The notes beneath the pieces were generated by a model that saw nothing but the letters and a program-made list of their open reading frames with translations, searched no databases and had not been told where the DNA came from. 64,000 bases of DNA. Origin: an uncultured Alphaproteobacteria bacterium. GTDB lineage: Bacteria; Pseudomonadota; Alphaproteobacteria; HIMB59. Positions 51,237 to 60,198 of the stretch are shown here, piece after piece. Both the position numbers and the translations under genes were made by a program. The stretch spans positions 1-64,000 of the forward strand of contig CACABO010000001.1 in the NCBI GenBank assembly GCA_902530745.1, written 5' to 3'. The stretch's first letter is position 1; each line of letters opens with the position of its first letter.

Positions 51237-51663
51237 AATTTCATCTAGTCCAGTATTAAGCGTTGTTAGCAAAATTCTTTTTGCACCGATTATTATATTT
51301 GGGCTTTACGTTCAATTTCATGGTGACTATGGACCAGGCGGTGGATTTCAGGCTGGGGTAATAGTAGCGGCAGCATTTATATTGTATTCAATGATATTTG
51401 GGCTTTCAAAAGGAGAAACTTTAGTTCCAATAATGATCAATCGATATTTAATGTGCATAGGTGTTTTGTTATATGCAGGTGTTGGAATAGTTTCAATATT
51501 TCTTGATGGGATGTATTTAGATTACAATGTTTTGTCATCAAACCCATCAACTGGTCAACATATTGGTATTATATTAGTTGAGCTAGGAGTAGGCATTACA
51601 GTTGCAACTGTAATGATTGCTTTGTATCACTCTTTTGCTTCCTTTGGGGAAATTAATGAGTAA
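51226..51663 (+). CDS. mnhB: Mrp/Mnh antiporter subunit B
   Basis: GLYVQFHGDYGPGGGFQAGVIVAAAFILY. Confidence 0.93.
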   Translation: MRDKISSSPVLSVVSKILFAPIIIFGLYVQFHGDYGPGGGFQAGVIVAAAFILYSMIFGLSKGETLVPIMINRYLMCIGVLLYAGVGIVSIFLDGMYLDYNVLSSNPSTGQHIGIILVELGVGITVATVMIALYHSFASFGEINE

Positions 51664-52018
51664 TTTTATTTATTTTTGGAATCATTTTGCCTTTATTTTA
51701 CTTATGGTTGGTGGATTATTTATAATCATCACAAGTCAAAACTATTTAAAAAAAGTAGTTGGCTTAGCAATTTTTCAAACTGCAGTTTTTGTATTTTTTG
51801 TATCACTTGCAAAAGTTTTAGATGGAACCGCCCCTATATTAACAAAAATGGCAAATGCCTATTCAAATCCATTGCCACACGTCTTAATACTGACCGCTAT
51901 CGTCGTTGGAGTGGCTACTTCAGCGCTTGGATTAGCTTTAGTATTACAAATTTACAAGAACTACGAAACAATTGAAGAAAAAGAAATAGAGTCTTTGGAG
52001 CTAAAGTCAGATAAATAA
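51656..52018 (+). CDS. mnhC: Mrp/Mnh antiporter subunit C (NuoK-like)
   Basis: KKVVGLAIFQTAVFVFFVSL; DPLPHVLILTAIVVGVA-like stretch NPLPHVLILTAIVVGVATSALGLAL; start set at MSNF. Confidence 0.9.
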   Translation: MSNFIYFWNHFAFILLMVGGLFIIITSQNYLKKVVGLAIFQTAVFVFFVSLAKVLDGTAPILTKMANAYSNPLPHVLILTAIVVGVATSALGLALVLQIYKNYETIEEKEIESLELKSDK

Positions 52019-53515
52019 ATGTTTGATATATTTTTAGACGATGCTCCTGCATTGGTAGTAGTTTTACCTCTACTTATTTCTGCAATTATTGCATTTATGC
52101 CATCAAAAATATGGCCTTGGATAATTTCAATCATCACTTTGTTCTTACATTTATTTTTATCTTTACATCTTCTTAAAGAAATTTCTGTTTCTGGTTTAAT
52201 TATATATGAGTTTGGAAATTGGGAACCACCATGGGGTATTTCTTTTAAAATAGATGGGGTGAATATTGGACTTCAATTGTTATTTTCAATTTTTGTTTTG
52301 GTATCAACATTTTACTCAAGAAAAATCTTCTTGAATGAAATTGATTATAGGGACTCTGGAAAGGCCTACTCTTTGTGGTTATTGGCAGTTGGAAGCCTGA
52401 ACGGGATAATTTTAACTAATGATATTTTCAATTTATTTGTCTTTTTAGAAATATCTGCATTAGCCTCTATTTCTTTAATTGCCTTAGGTGCAGGACAAAA
52501 TAGAAAAGCATTACTTGCAGCTTTTAATTATCTAATTATCGGGGCGATCGGGGCTACGTTTTATGTAATTGGGGTTGGCTTTGCCTACGCTATGACAGGT
52601 ACGTTGAACATGAATGATCTTGTAATTCAACTGGCCCAATATTCCGATGGCCAGTTAGCCATCTTCGCAGGTATGTCATTCATGCTTATAGGTCTTATGG
52701 TAAAGGCTGCAATTTTTCCTGTCCATATTTGGTTACCACCTGCATATAGTTATGCTCCATCAGCTTTCTCAACACTTTTGGCTGCTTTAGCAACAAAAAC
52801 AATTCTTTATTTTTTTGTGAGACTTTTGTACGAAGTATTCATAATTTATCCGAGCTATTTAAGTTTGTTTTTAGATTTTGTTTTATATCCTCTATCTTTA
52901 CTCGCTATATTCATTGGGACTGTAATAGCCATCTATCAAGATGATATCAAAAAACTTTTGGCATTTTCCTCAATTGCGCAAATTGGTTACATCACACTGG
53001 CTTTTAGCCTTAAAGACCACAGTGGAGTGGCTTCGGGCTTTGTGCATATATTAAATCATGCTTTGATCAAAGGAGGATTATTTATGGCTGTTGGTTACTT
53101 CGCTATTCTTTATAAGGATCGAGTAACCCTAAACAGTTTAAAAGGTTTTGGCTATAAATACCCCATAACTTCATTTGCTTTATTAATTTGTGGATTATCT
53201 TTAATTGGATTACCTCTAACAAATGGCTTCATTTCAAAATTATATTTATTTCAAGCTCTTTATACAAACCAGATGTATTTTTCAATCGCTTTAGTTGCGG
53301 TAAGCTCCGCATTAGCTGTTGTATATTTCTGGAAAATAGTGGAACAGATGTGGTTTTCAGAAATTAAATTTAAATCTGAAAAAGAAGATGCTTATATTTA
53401 TTTACCAATATGGATAGTTACAATTTCAATCATTATTTTTGGGATATATTCAACACCAATAATTGAATTTTCTAACTTGTCCGCAGACTATTTAATATCA
53501 GGTTATCAAAATTGA
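52019..53515 (+). CDS. mnhD: Proton-conducting membrane transporter, MnhD-like (paralogue 1)
   Basis: Proton_antipo_M: FNYLIIGAIGATFYVIGVGF; MVKAAIFPVHIWLPPAYSYAPSAFSTLLAALATK. Confidence 0.92.
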   Translation: MFDIFLDDAPALVVVLPLLISAIIAFMPSKIWPWIISIITLFLHLFLSLHLLKEISVSGLIIYEFGNWEPPWGISFKIDGVNIGLQLLFSIFVLVSTFYSRKIFLNEIDYRDSGKAYSLWLLAVGSLNGIILTNDIFNLFVFLEISALASISLIALGAGQNRKALLAAFNYLIIGAIGATFYVIGVGFAYAMTGTLNMNDLVIQLAQYSDGQLAIFAGMSFMLIGLMVKAAIFPVHIWLPPAYSYAPSAFSTLLAALATKTILYFFVRLLYEVFIIYPSYLSLFLDFVLYPLSLLAIFIGTVIAIYQDDIKKLLAFSSIAQIGYITLAFSLKDHSGVASGFVHILNHALIKGGLFMAVGYFAILYKDRVTLNSLKGFGYKYPITSFALLICGLSLIGLPLTNGFISKLYLFQALYTNQMYFSIALVAVSSALAVVYFWKIVEQMWFSEIKFKSEKEDAYIYLPIWIVTISIIIFGIYSTPIIEFSNLSADYLISGYQN

Positions 53516-54963
53516 GTAATTCGTTTTTAATTATACTAGGTATTATCACCCCACTTTTTGCAGCATTATTTTCTTATGTCTGTAGATATAATAATAACTT
53601 AAGAGACTCTTTTGGTATAATTGGAGGTCTCATAACCTTTGTAATCAGTTTAAAAATTTTTCATGGAATACAAAATAATGAGGTATATCAAATAACTTTT
53701 TTTACACTTTTTGATGGGGTAGATTTTGCTTTTAAAGTATCAGCTCTTGGATCTATTTTTAGTTTAGTGGCATCTTCATTATGGATACTGGCATCTATCT
53801 ACACTATTGGTTATATGAGGGGTGCTGGTGAAAAAAATCAAACAAGATTTGTAATTTTTTATTCAATCGCAATCCATGCTGCATTGGCAATAGCTTGGTC
53901 TGGAAATCTTCTAGTCTTATTTATTTTTTATGAAATATTAACTTTTTCAACTTTCCCTTTGGTTGGACATAAGCAAAACGCTGAATCGCAATCTGCAGGA
54001 AGGCTCTATTTGTCGATTTTAGTGGGTACCTCTTTAATATTTTTCTTACCAGCTATATTTTGGATTTGGCTTAAAACAGGGACTTTAGATTTTCAAGATG
54101 GGGGAATACTTATGAATAAATTCCCAGCAGAGTACCTATCTTTTCTAATAGCTATGCTTGTGTTTGGTATAGGTAAAGCAGCAATTATGCCTATTCATCG
54201 TTGGTTGCCTGCTGCAATGGTGGCGCCAACTCCAGTTTCTGCATTACTCCACGCCGTTGCTGTAGTAAAAGCTGGTGTATTTAGCTTTCTCGTGGTCGTT
54301 GTTTATATTGTTGGTCCAGACTTTTTACTTCAAACAAAAAGCTCTGACTGGTTAGTCTGGTTAGCATGTTTCACTATAATGGCTTCTAGTATCATAGCGA
54401 TAACAAAAGATGACTTAAAAGCGAGATTAGCTTATTCTACTATAAGTCAACTTTCCTATATTATTTTGGGAGCAGCTTTGGCTTCATCTTTAGCTCTAAA
54501 AGGGGCATCTTTTCATATTATAACTCATGCTTTAGGTAAGATAACTCTATTCTTTTGTGCAGGTGCTATTTATGTAACTGCCCATATTAAAAAGGTAAGT
54601 GACCTAAAAGGTATGGGCTACAAATTACCATTAATATTTTTTGCTTACACTTTAGGGGCTCTATCTATCATTGGGGTTCCTCCCTTTATTGGTTCTTGGA
54701 GTAAATTTTATTTAATCATGGGCTCTATTGAGAGAGAATTTATAATCGTTGCAATAATCTTAGGTATTTCCTCATTGCTAAATATTTATTATCTATTACA
54801 GCCTGTAGTAATAGGCTTCACCCAAAACTCTAAGAAAGAAATAAAATTAATTAAAGCCCCTTTAACTGTTTGGCCACCATTAATTACAGGTTTAGGCTGT
54901 TTAGTTTTCTTTTTTTATGCAAACTATTTTTTGAATAATATTAGTGGAGTAATAGTGAATTAA
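53512..54963 (+). CDS. Proton-conducting membrane transporter, MnhD/NuoL-like (paralogue 2)
   Basis: GKAAIMPIHRWLPAAMVAPTPVSALLHAVAVVKAGVF; TTG start overlapping the upstream stop. Confidence 0.92.
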   Translation: MSNSFLIILGIITPLFAALFSYVCRYNNNLRDSFGIIGGLITFVISLKIFHGIQNNEVYQITFFTLFDGVDFAFKVSALGSIFSLVASSLWILASIYTIGYMRGAGEKNQTRFVIFYSIAIHAALAIAWSGNLLVLFIFYEILTFSTFPLVGHKQNAESQSAGRLYLSILVGTSLIFFLPAIFWIWLKTGTLDFQDGGILMNKFPAEYLSFLIAMLVFGIGKAAIMPIHRWLPAAMVAPTPVSALLHAVAVVKAGVFSFLVVVVYIVGPDFLLQTKSSDWLVWLACFTIMASSIIAITKDDLKARLAYSTISQLSYIILGAALASSLALKGASFHIITHALGKITLFFCAGAIYVTAHIKKVSDLKGMGYKLPLIFFAYTLGALSIIGVPPFIGSWSKFYLIMGSIEREFIIVAIILGISSLLNIYYLLQPVVIGFTQNSKKEIKLIKAPLTVWPPLITGLGCLVFFFYANYFLNNISGVIVN

Positions 54964-55197
54964 ATGAAAAAAAATGATTTAAAGAGTATGGGTAAAAGCT
55001 TTACAAAGTACATACTTATAATCGGAGCACTTTTAATTCTTTTAGACTTTACGTTTCACAGACATGAATACTTTTCCTTTGCCGAGATATATGGCTTCCC
55101 AGCATTTTTCGGTTTTGTAAGTTTTGTTTTTATAGTCATGTTAGGAAAGTGGCTGAGGAAATTCTTAATGAGGAAGGAGGATTATTATGATCAGTAA
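54964..55197 (+). CDS. Small two-TM protein within the Mnh-like cluster
   Basis: 77 aa, TMs YILIIGALLILLDF and FPAFFGFVSFVFIVML; no gap to either flanking subunit. Confidence 0.75.
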   Translation: MKKNDLKSMGKSFTKYILIIGALLILLDFTFHRHEYFSFAEIYGFPAFFGFVSFVFIVMLGKWLRKFLMRKEDYYDQ

Positions 55198-56869
55198 TTT
55201 TATTCCCGGTTTAATTATGATAATTACTTCATTCTTATTGCCAACCATTCCTCAATATTTTAGACATCCTGCGATGTTATTATCGGTGGGTTTATCAGCT
55301 TTATCTTTATTTAATGGTTATGGAACTTTTTTAGAGTGGGACATACTTGGTTTAAATTTAATATTATATCAATCAGATAGTTTAACTCTTCCATTTGCTA
55401 TTATTTTTCATATTGCAGCTATACTTGTAATAATTTTTAGCTGGCACAGTAAAAATTTAATGGAGCACATGGCGACACTAGCTTATGCAGGCTCTGCTAT
55501 TGGTGCTCTCCACGCAGGAGATTTTTTTAGTTTATTTATTTGGTGGGAAGCAACAGCTCTTACTTCAGTCTTTATAGTTTTTGCTGGAAATACAAATGCA
55601 GCAAAAGATGCAGCTATGAGATATTTGATCATTCAAGTTTCTTCAGGTGTATTACTTTTAATTGGCGCATGTTTAATGCTATATCAAACAGGAAACCATA
55701 ATTTAGCTGTTCTAGATTTAAAAACAAATTTTGGAATTTTTATATTTATTGCTTTTGGAATTAAGGCTGCATTTCCTCTTTTAAATGGTTGGCTACAAGA
55801 CTCTTACCCTGAGTCTTCGGTTACTGGCACAGTGGCACTTTCTGCTTTTACAACAAAATTGGCAATTTATGCTTTAGCTAGAACTTTTCCAGGCACTGAC
55901 TCACTGATTTGGATAGGTGCAATAATGACAGCTTTTCCTGTATTTTTTGCAGTCATAGAAAATGATTTAAGAAGAGTTTTGTCATTTAGTCTTAATAACC
56001 AATTAGGCTTTATGGTTGTTGGTATTGGTATTGGGACAGAACTTTCTCTTAATGGAACGGTAGCGCATGCGTTCGTTCATATAATTTATAAAGCTCTTTT
56101 GTTTATGAGTATGGGTGCTGTTTTATACAGAGCTGGAACAACAAAAGCTTCTGAATTAGGTGGCCTTTACAAATATATGCCATTCACATCAATATTTTGC
56201 ATTATAGGGGCCATGTCTATTTCTGCATTTCCGTTGTTCAGCGGATTTGTCGCCAAATCTTTAATAATGTCCTCGCTTGGAGGTATGGGAATGGTTTTAA
56301 TTTACTTTATTTTATTCTTTGCTTCCGCAGGTGTTTTGGAGCACTCTGGGATAAAGATACCTTACTTTGCTTTTTTTGCACACGAGAGGAAGAATAAAGT
56401 TAAAGAGGCTCCAATTAATATGCTCATTGCAATGGGCATCGCTGCTTTTTTATGTATTGCTATAGGTGTATTCCCAAAATATTTGTATCAAATACTTCCA
56501 TACGCAGTTGAGTATCAGCCCTATACTTTAGACCATGTAATAAGTCAGCTACAACTTTTAGTTTTTGCAATTATTGCATTTTTATTTTTAGTTAAATTTA
56601 AACTTTATCCCTCCGAGATTAGATCAACTGTTTTAAATTCTGATTGGTTTTACAGAAAAATGTTACCTGGTATTGGTAAACCCTTATTTAAAAAAATAGG
56701 TTTATTAACAGATAGTTTATATAAAAATTTAGGTTTATCTTTTAAACAAGTATTAAGTAAATCTTATAAATTTAGTAATTTATCCTACATTAAAGTTACA
56801 ACACCTAGTTTTGCAGGCACAATTCTAATATCAATTTTATTTATAATGTTAGTAATCGTTTTGGTGTGA
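55187..56869 (+). CDS. Proton-conducting membrane transporter, MnhD-like (paralogue 3)
   Basis: GIKAAFPLLNGWLQDSYPESSVTGTVALSAFTTKLAIYALAR; HAFVHIIYKALLFMSMGAVLY. Confidence 0.92.
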   Translation: MISNFIPGLIMIITSFLLPTIPQYFRHPAMLLSVGLSALSLFNGYGTFLEWDILGLNLILYQSDSLTLPFAIIFHIAAILVIIFSWHSKNLMEHMATLAYAGSAIGALHAGDFFSLFIWWEATALTSVFIVFAGNTNAAKDAAMRYLIIQVSSGVLLLIGACLMLYQTGNHNLAVLDLKTNFGIFIFIAFGIKAAFPLLNGWLQDSYPESSVTGTVALSAFTTKLAIYALARTFPGTDSLIWIGAIMTAFPVFFAVIENDLRRVLSFSLNNQLGFMVVGIGIGTELSLNGTVAHAFVHIIYKALLFMSMGAVLYRAGTTKASELGGLYKYMPFTSIFCIIGAMSISAFPLFSGFVAKSLIMSSLGGMGMVLIYFILFFASAGVLEHSGIKIPYFAFFAHERKNKVKEAPINMLIAMGIAAFLCIAIGVFPKYLYQILPYAVEYQPYTLDHVISQLQLLVFAIIAFLFLVKFKLYPSEIRSTVLNSDWFYRKMLPGIGKPLFKKIGLLTDSLYKNLGLSFKQVLSKSYKFSNLSYIKVTTPSFAGTILISILFIMLVIVLV

Positions 56870-57169
56870 TTATTTTTTTATTTTTGCAGACTCTAGTTTA
56901 ATAGCTTCTTGTATAAAAATTTGCCAAATTCTAACAATTATTTCAGCGTCAATTTTATTTTTTTTTGCTTTTGATTGAACAGACTTTAAAATATGAGTAA
57001 TTCTTTCGTGATCAATTATTTCTTCTCTATTTTCCTTTAATTTAGTGACTTTGTGTATTTCTTTAAATCTATCACCAATCAGCTCAATAATCTTGTTATC
57101 AATATTATCAATTTTCTTTCTTACTTTTTTAAGCTCTTCAATGTTATTTTTTTTAGTCATTTTTTTCAA
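56870..57169 (-). CDS. Chorismate mutase (type II/AroQ)
   Basis: LKKVRKKIDNIDNKIIELIGDRFKEIHKVTKLK...EIIVRIWQIFIQEAIKLE. Confidence 0.85.
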   Translation of the reverse strand: MKKMTKKNNIEELKKVRKKIDNIDNKIIELIGDRFKEIHKVTKLKENREEIIDHERITHILKSVQSKAKKNKIDAEIIVRIWQIFIQEAIKLESAKIKK

Positions 57170-57191
57170 TATTGTTGTACAGTAAATCTAT

Positions 57192-57743
57192 ATGAAATTA
57201 AAAAATTCTAAACATAAAGTTGCCGTATTTTGCGGATCTATGTTTGGATCAAACAAAAATTTTAAAGATTTAGCTATAACAGTTACAAAATATCTAGCTC
57301 AAAATGATTATAACATTGTTTATGGAGGGGGAGAAAATGGATTAATGGGTGTTGTTGCTAAGACAGCATTAAAATATAACGCCCATGTAACTGGTATCAT
57401 CCCATCTTTTCTAGATAAGCGTGAGAAAATTCACACAAAAATTAACAAAATATATGTTACGAAAACAATGGAGCAAAGAAAAAAAAAGTTTTTACAATTG
57501 TCAGATAGTTTTGTCGCTTTACCCGGGGGTGGGGGTACAATAGAAGAAATTAGTTTAGTAATCAGCGCTCTTCAATTGGGCATTATAAAGGGTAAAAAAT
57601 GTATTTTGTTTAATTATAATAATTATTGGTCTGATATAATTAATCAATACAAGAAAGTAATGAACTCCAAATTTGCTTATAAAAACTTTAAAGATTTATT
57701 TTCAGTTTGTAATAATCTAAAAGAATTTAAAGAATTATATTAA
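57192..57743 (+). CDS. LOG-family protein (cytokinin riboside 5'-monophosphate phosphoribohydrolase-like)
   Basis: VYGGGENGLMGVVAKTAL; ALPGGGGTIEEISLVIS; TMEQRKKKF. Confidence 0.92.
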   Translation: MKLKNSKHKVAVFCGSMFGSNKNFKDLAITVTKYLAQNDYNIVYGGGENGLMGVVAKTALKYNAHVTGIIPSFLDKREKIHTKINKIYVTKTMEQRKKKFLQLSDSFVALPGGGGTIEEISLVISALQLGIIKGKKCILFNYNNYWSDIINQYKKVMNSKFAYKNFKDLFSVCNNLKEFKELY

Positions 57744-58525
57744 TTCTTTCTCAAATAACTTAGCCAATTTTTTAATTCTTTGTGTCTTAACGTATCATTT
57801 AACAAAGATTGACTATAACTCTTGTTATTAGGTCTTTTAAAGTCTTTGATTAACCCTTGTATTTGATTTTTACTAAACAGTTTTTCTTTGAGTAAAATAT
57901 TTTTTCTTGCATTTAAAATTTGTCCTGTGTATTTAAAATTAAATTCAGGATGATATTGGGTACCCCAAAATTTATTGCTTACAAGAGATTGAATTGAGTA
58001 ATGATTGTCTGACAGAACATGAGATCTATTAGGCTTTTGGGATATATGGTCAATATGAGAAGCAAAAGCATCAAATATCAAGGGCTTATCTTTGTACATT
58101 GGATGATGCACACCATATTTATTAATACTTATATTATAGGCTATTCCAATTTCTCTACCTTTGGGATTTTTTTTAATTGAGCCACCATTTGCAACAGTAA
58201 AAAGTTGCATACCCCAACAACTACCAAACATATTTACCTTTAATTTTGATAACTTTTTCATGAGAGAAATTTGGTTTTTAATTTCTCTTGTATTATCATA
58301 AATATTGAGACTTGAACCTGTCCACACAATGCCGGTAAATGATTTGATGAAACTTTCGTCATAATTTTCATCTAAGTTCATAGATGGATAAATGAATGTA
58401 GTTTTTATTTTTGAATTAATTATTTTTAGTTGGTCTCTGTAAAACTCACATATTGGTTGTAATCCATATCTAGCTAGTTTACCCCATCCGTTTTTGTCAT
58501 ATCCATTAACTATTAGTAAATTCAT
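57740..58525 (-). CDS. Class I glutamine amidotransferase (GMP synthase-like GATase1)
   Basis: MFGSCWGMQLFTVANGGSIKKNPKGREIGIA; WGTQYHPEF. Confidence 0.88.
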   Translation of the reverse strand: MNLLIVNGYDKNGWGKLARYGLQPICEFYRDQLKIINSKIKTTFIYPSMNLDENYDESFIKSFTGIVWTGSSLNIYDNTREIKNQISLMKKLSKLKVNMFGSCWGMQLFTVANGGSIKKNPKGREIGIAYNISINKYGVHHPMYKDKPLIFDAFASHIDHISQKPNRSHVLSDNHYSIQSLVSNKFWGTQYHPEFNFKYTGQILNARKNILLKEKLFSKNQIQGLIKDFKRPNNKSYSQSLLNDTLRHKELKNWLSYLRKN

Positions 58526-58553
58526 TCATATTTAATATATTTAGATTAACCAC

Positions 58554-59426
58554 ATGTCAGCATTTATCTACAAGTCTTTGTCCGTACTTTTTTTTGTTTT
58601 AATGAGTGTATGTATAAAAGCAACAGGCGACAACTTACCATTATTTGAGGTAGTTTTTTTCAGAAATCTATTTGCTCTTATTCCATTGATAGTTGTCATT
58701 TATTATTTAAATCTAAAAATATCTTCTATTAACAATTATAAACTTCATTTTTTTAGAGGTTTTGTAGGAATTTCAGCAATGAGTCTTTTCTTCATATCTA
58801 TTAGATATGTTCCGCTGATCGAAATGCAAACAATCAGTTTTTCATCTGTTTTTTTTATATCTATATTATCAATTTTTTTTCTGGGTGAAAAAATTGGATA
58901 TAGGAGGATAATTGCAATCATTATTGGCTTTATAGGAGTAGTAATTATTTTGAAACCGGACGTGAATTTATTAAACAACTATTCTGTTTTACCACTTTTA
59001 GCTAGTATATTTTTGTCAATGGCAGTGATAATTCTAAAAAAAATATTAATAACTAATAATAATATTTTAACGGTATGGGCCTTTACTTTATTTGGAACAG
59101 TTTCAAGTTTGTTTTTCTATAGTGATGATTGGATATGGCCAAATAATTTAGACTTAGTTTTTCTAATTGCTTCGGGTTTTTTAGGGTTTACTGCTCAATT
59201 TTGTCTTACAAAATCTTTTCAATTAGCAGAAGCCTCTGTTCTTGCTCCTTTAGACTTCACTTCTGTTGTTTGGGCATTTGTCATCGGTTATATTTTTTTT
59301 GGTGAGTTTCTCTCGAAAGAGGTGCTACTAGGAGGTCCATTAATTTTACTTTCAGTCGGATATATTTTTTATCGTGAAACTGTCCTTCGAAAAAAAATAG
59401 TCCTTGGAAGCAATAAGCAATTTTAG
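58554..59426 (+). CDS. EamA/DMT-family transporter
   Basis: Ten-TM pattern with two EamA repeats. Confidence 0.9.
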   Translation: MSAFIYKSLSVLFFVLMSVCIKATGDNLPLFEVVFFRNLFALIPLIVVIYYLNLKISSINNYKLHFFRGFVGISAMSLFFISIRYVPLIEMQTISFSSVFFISILSIFFLGEKIGYRRIIAIIIGFIGVVIILKPDVNLLNNYSVLPLLASIFLSMAVIILKKILITNNNILTVWAFTLFGTVSSLFFYSDDWIWPNNLDLVFLIASGFLGFTAQFCLTKSFQLAEASVLAPLDFTSVVWAFVIGYIFFGEFLSKEVLLGGPLILLSVGYIFYRETVLRKKIVLGSNKQF

Positions 59427-59468
59427 AAATTTTTAGACAGATTTAAATTTTTTTGATATTTAATCTTA

Positions 59469-59909
59469 ATGGAATATTTGCACACAATGGTTCGAGTAAG
59501 TGATATTGAGCAATCACTTGACTTTTATTGTAATAAATTAGGATTAATTGAATACTCGAGAAAAGAGAGTGAAAAGGGTCGATTTACTCTAATTTTTCTT
59601 TGTGCTCCTGATGATAAAGACACTGCTAATAGTAAAAAGAAACCTCTTTTAGAATTAACTTACAATTGGGACAAAGAAGAATACAAAGGTGGTAGAAATT
59701 TTGGTCATCTAGCTTTTAGAGTAGATAATATTTATCAAGTTTGTGAAAATCTGATTAAAAAGAATGTTATTATAAACAGACCTCCTAGAGATGGATATAT
59801 GGCATTCATAAAATCACCAGACGGCATATCAATAGAGTTACTTCAAAAAGGTGAGAGCCTTGAAATAAAAGAGCCTTGGGCCAGTATGCAAAATAATGGG
59901 TCTTGGTAG
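59469..59909 (+). CDS. gloA: Lactoylglutathione lyase (glyoxalase I)
   Basis: MEYLHTMVRVSDIEQSLDFYCNKLGL; FGHLAFRVDNIY; SPDGISIELLQ. Confidence 0.92.
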   Translation: MEYLHTMVRVSDIEQSLDFYCNKLGLIEYSRKESEKGRFTLIFLCAPDDKDTANSKKKPLLELTYNWDKEEYKGGRNFGHLAFRVDNIYQVCENLIKKNVIINRPPRDGYMAFIKSPDGISIELLQKGESLEIKEPWASMQNNGSW

Positions 59910-59910
59910 A

Positions 59911-60192
59911 TTATATTTCTGAGAGTTTTTTCACTAGATCTTCTCTAGTCAGACTACCATTATTTTGAGCTAATACATCTAAGGCTTTACGTATTATGTC
60001 TTCATCTCCTGGTTCCTCAAGATCAGATAATATTATTTCTCTCAGTAATTCTGAATTATCGGATTGTCCAATATCATCTAAAATGTATTGAGCAAAGATT
60101 TTGTTTCTTGAATTTCTTTTTTCAAATTCTGTTTGCTCTTTTTGGCTTTGCTCTGCTTCAAAGGCTTTTTGTCTGTCTTTAAATTTGTCCAT
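59911..60192 (-). CDS. DUF1476 protein (F1-ATPase zeta/inhibitor subunit family)
   Basis: DRQKAFEAEQ...RNKIFAQYILDDIG...DLEEPGDEDIIRKALDVL. Confidence 0.9.
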   Translation of the reverse strand: MDKFKDRQKAFEAEQSQKEQTEFEKRNSRNKIFAQYILDDIGQSDNSELLREIILSDLEEPGDEDIIRKALDVLAQNNGSLTREDLVKKLSEI

Positions 60193-60198
60193 AATTCA

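Noticed and set aside
51676-51975. 99-aa plus-strand ORF overlapping mnhC
   Set aside because: Shifted frame of mnhC; composition (W, C, R, S rich) typical of a shadow ORF.
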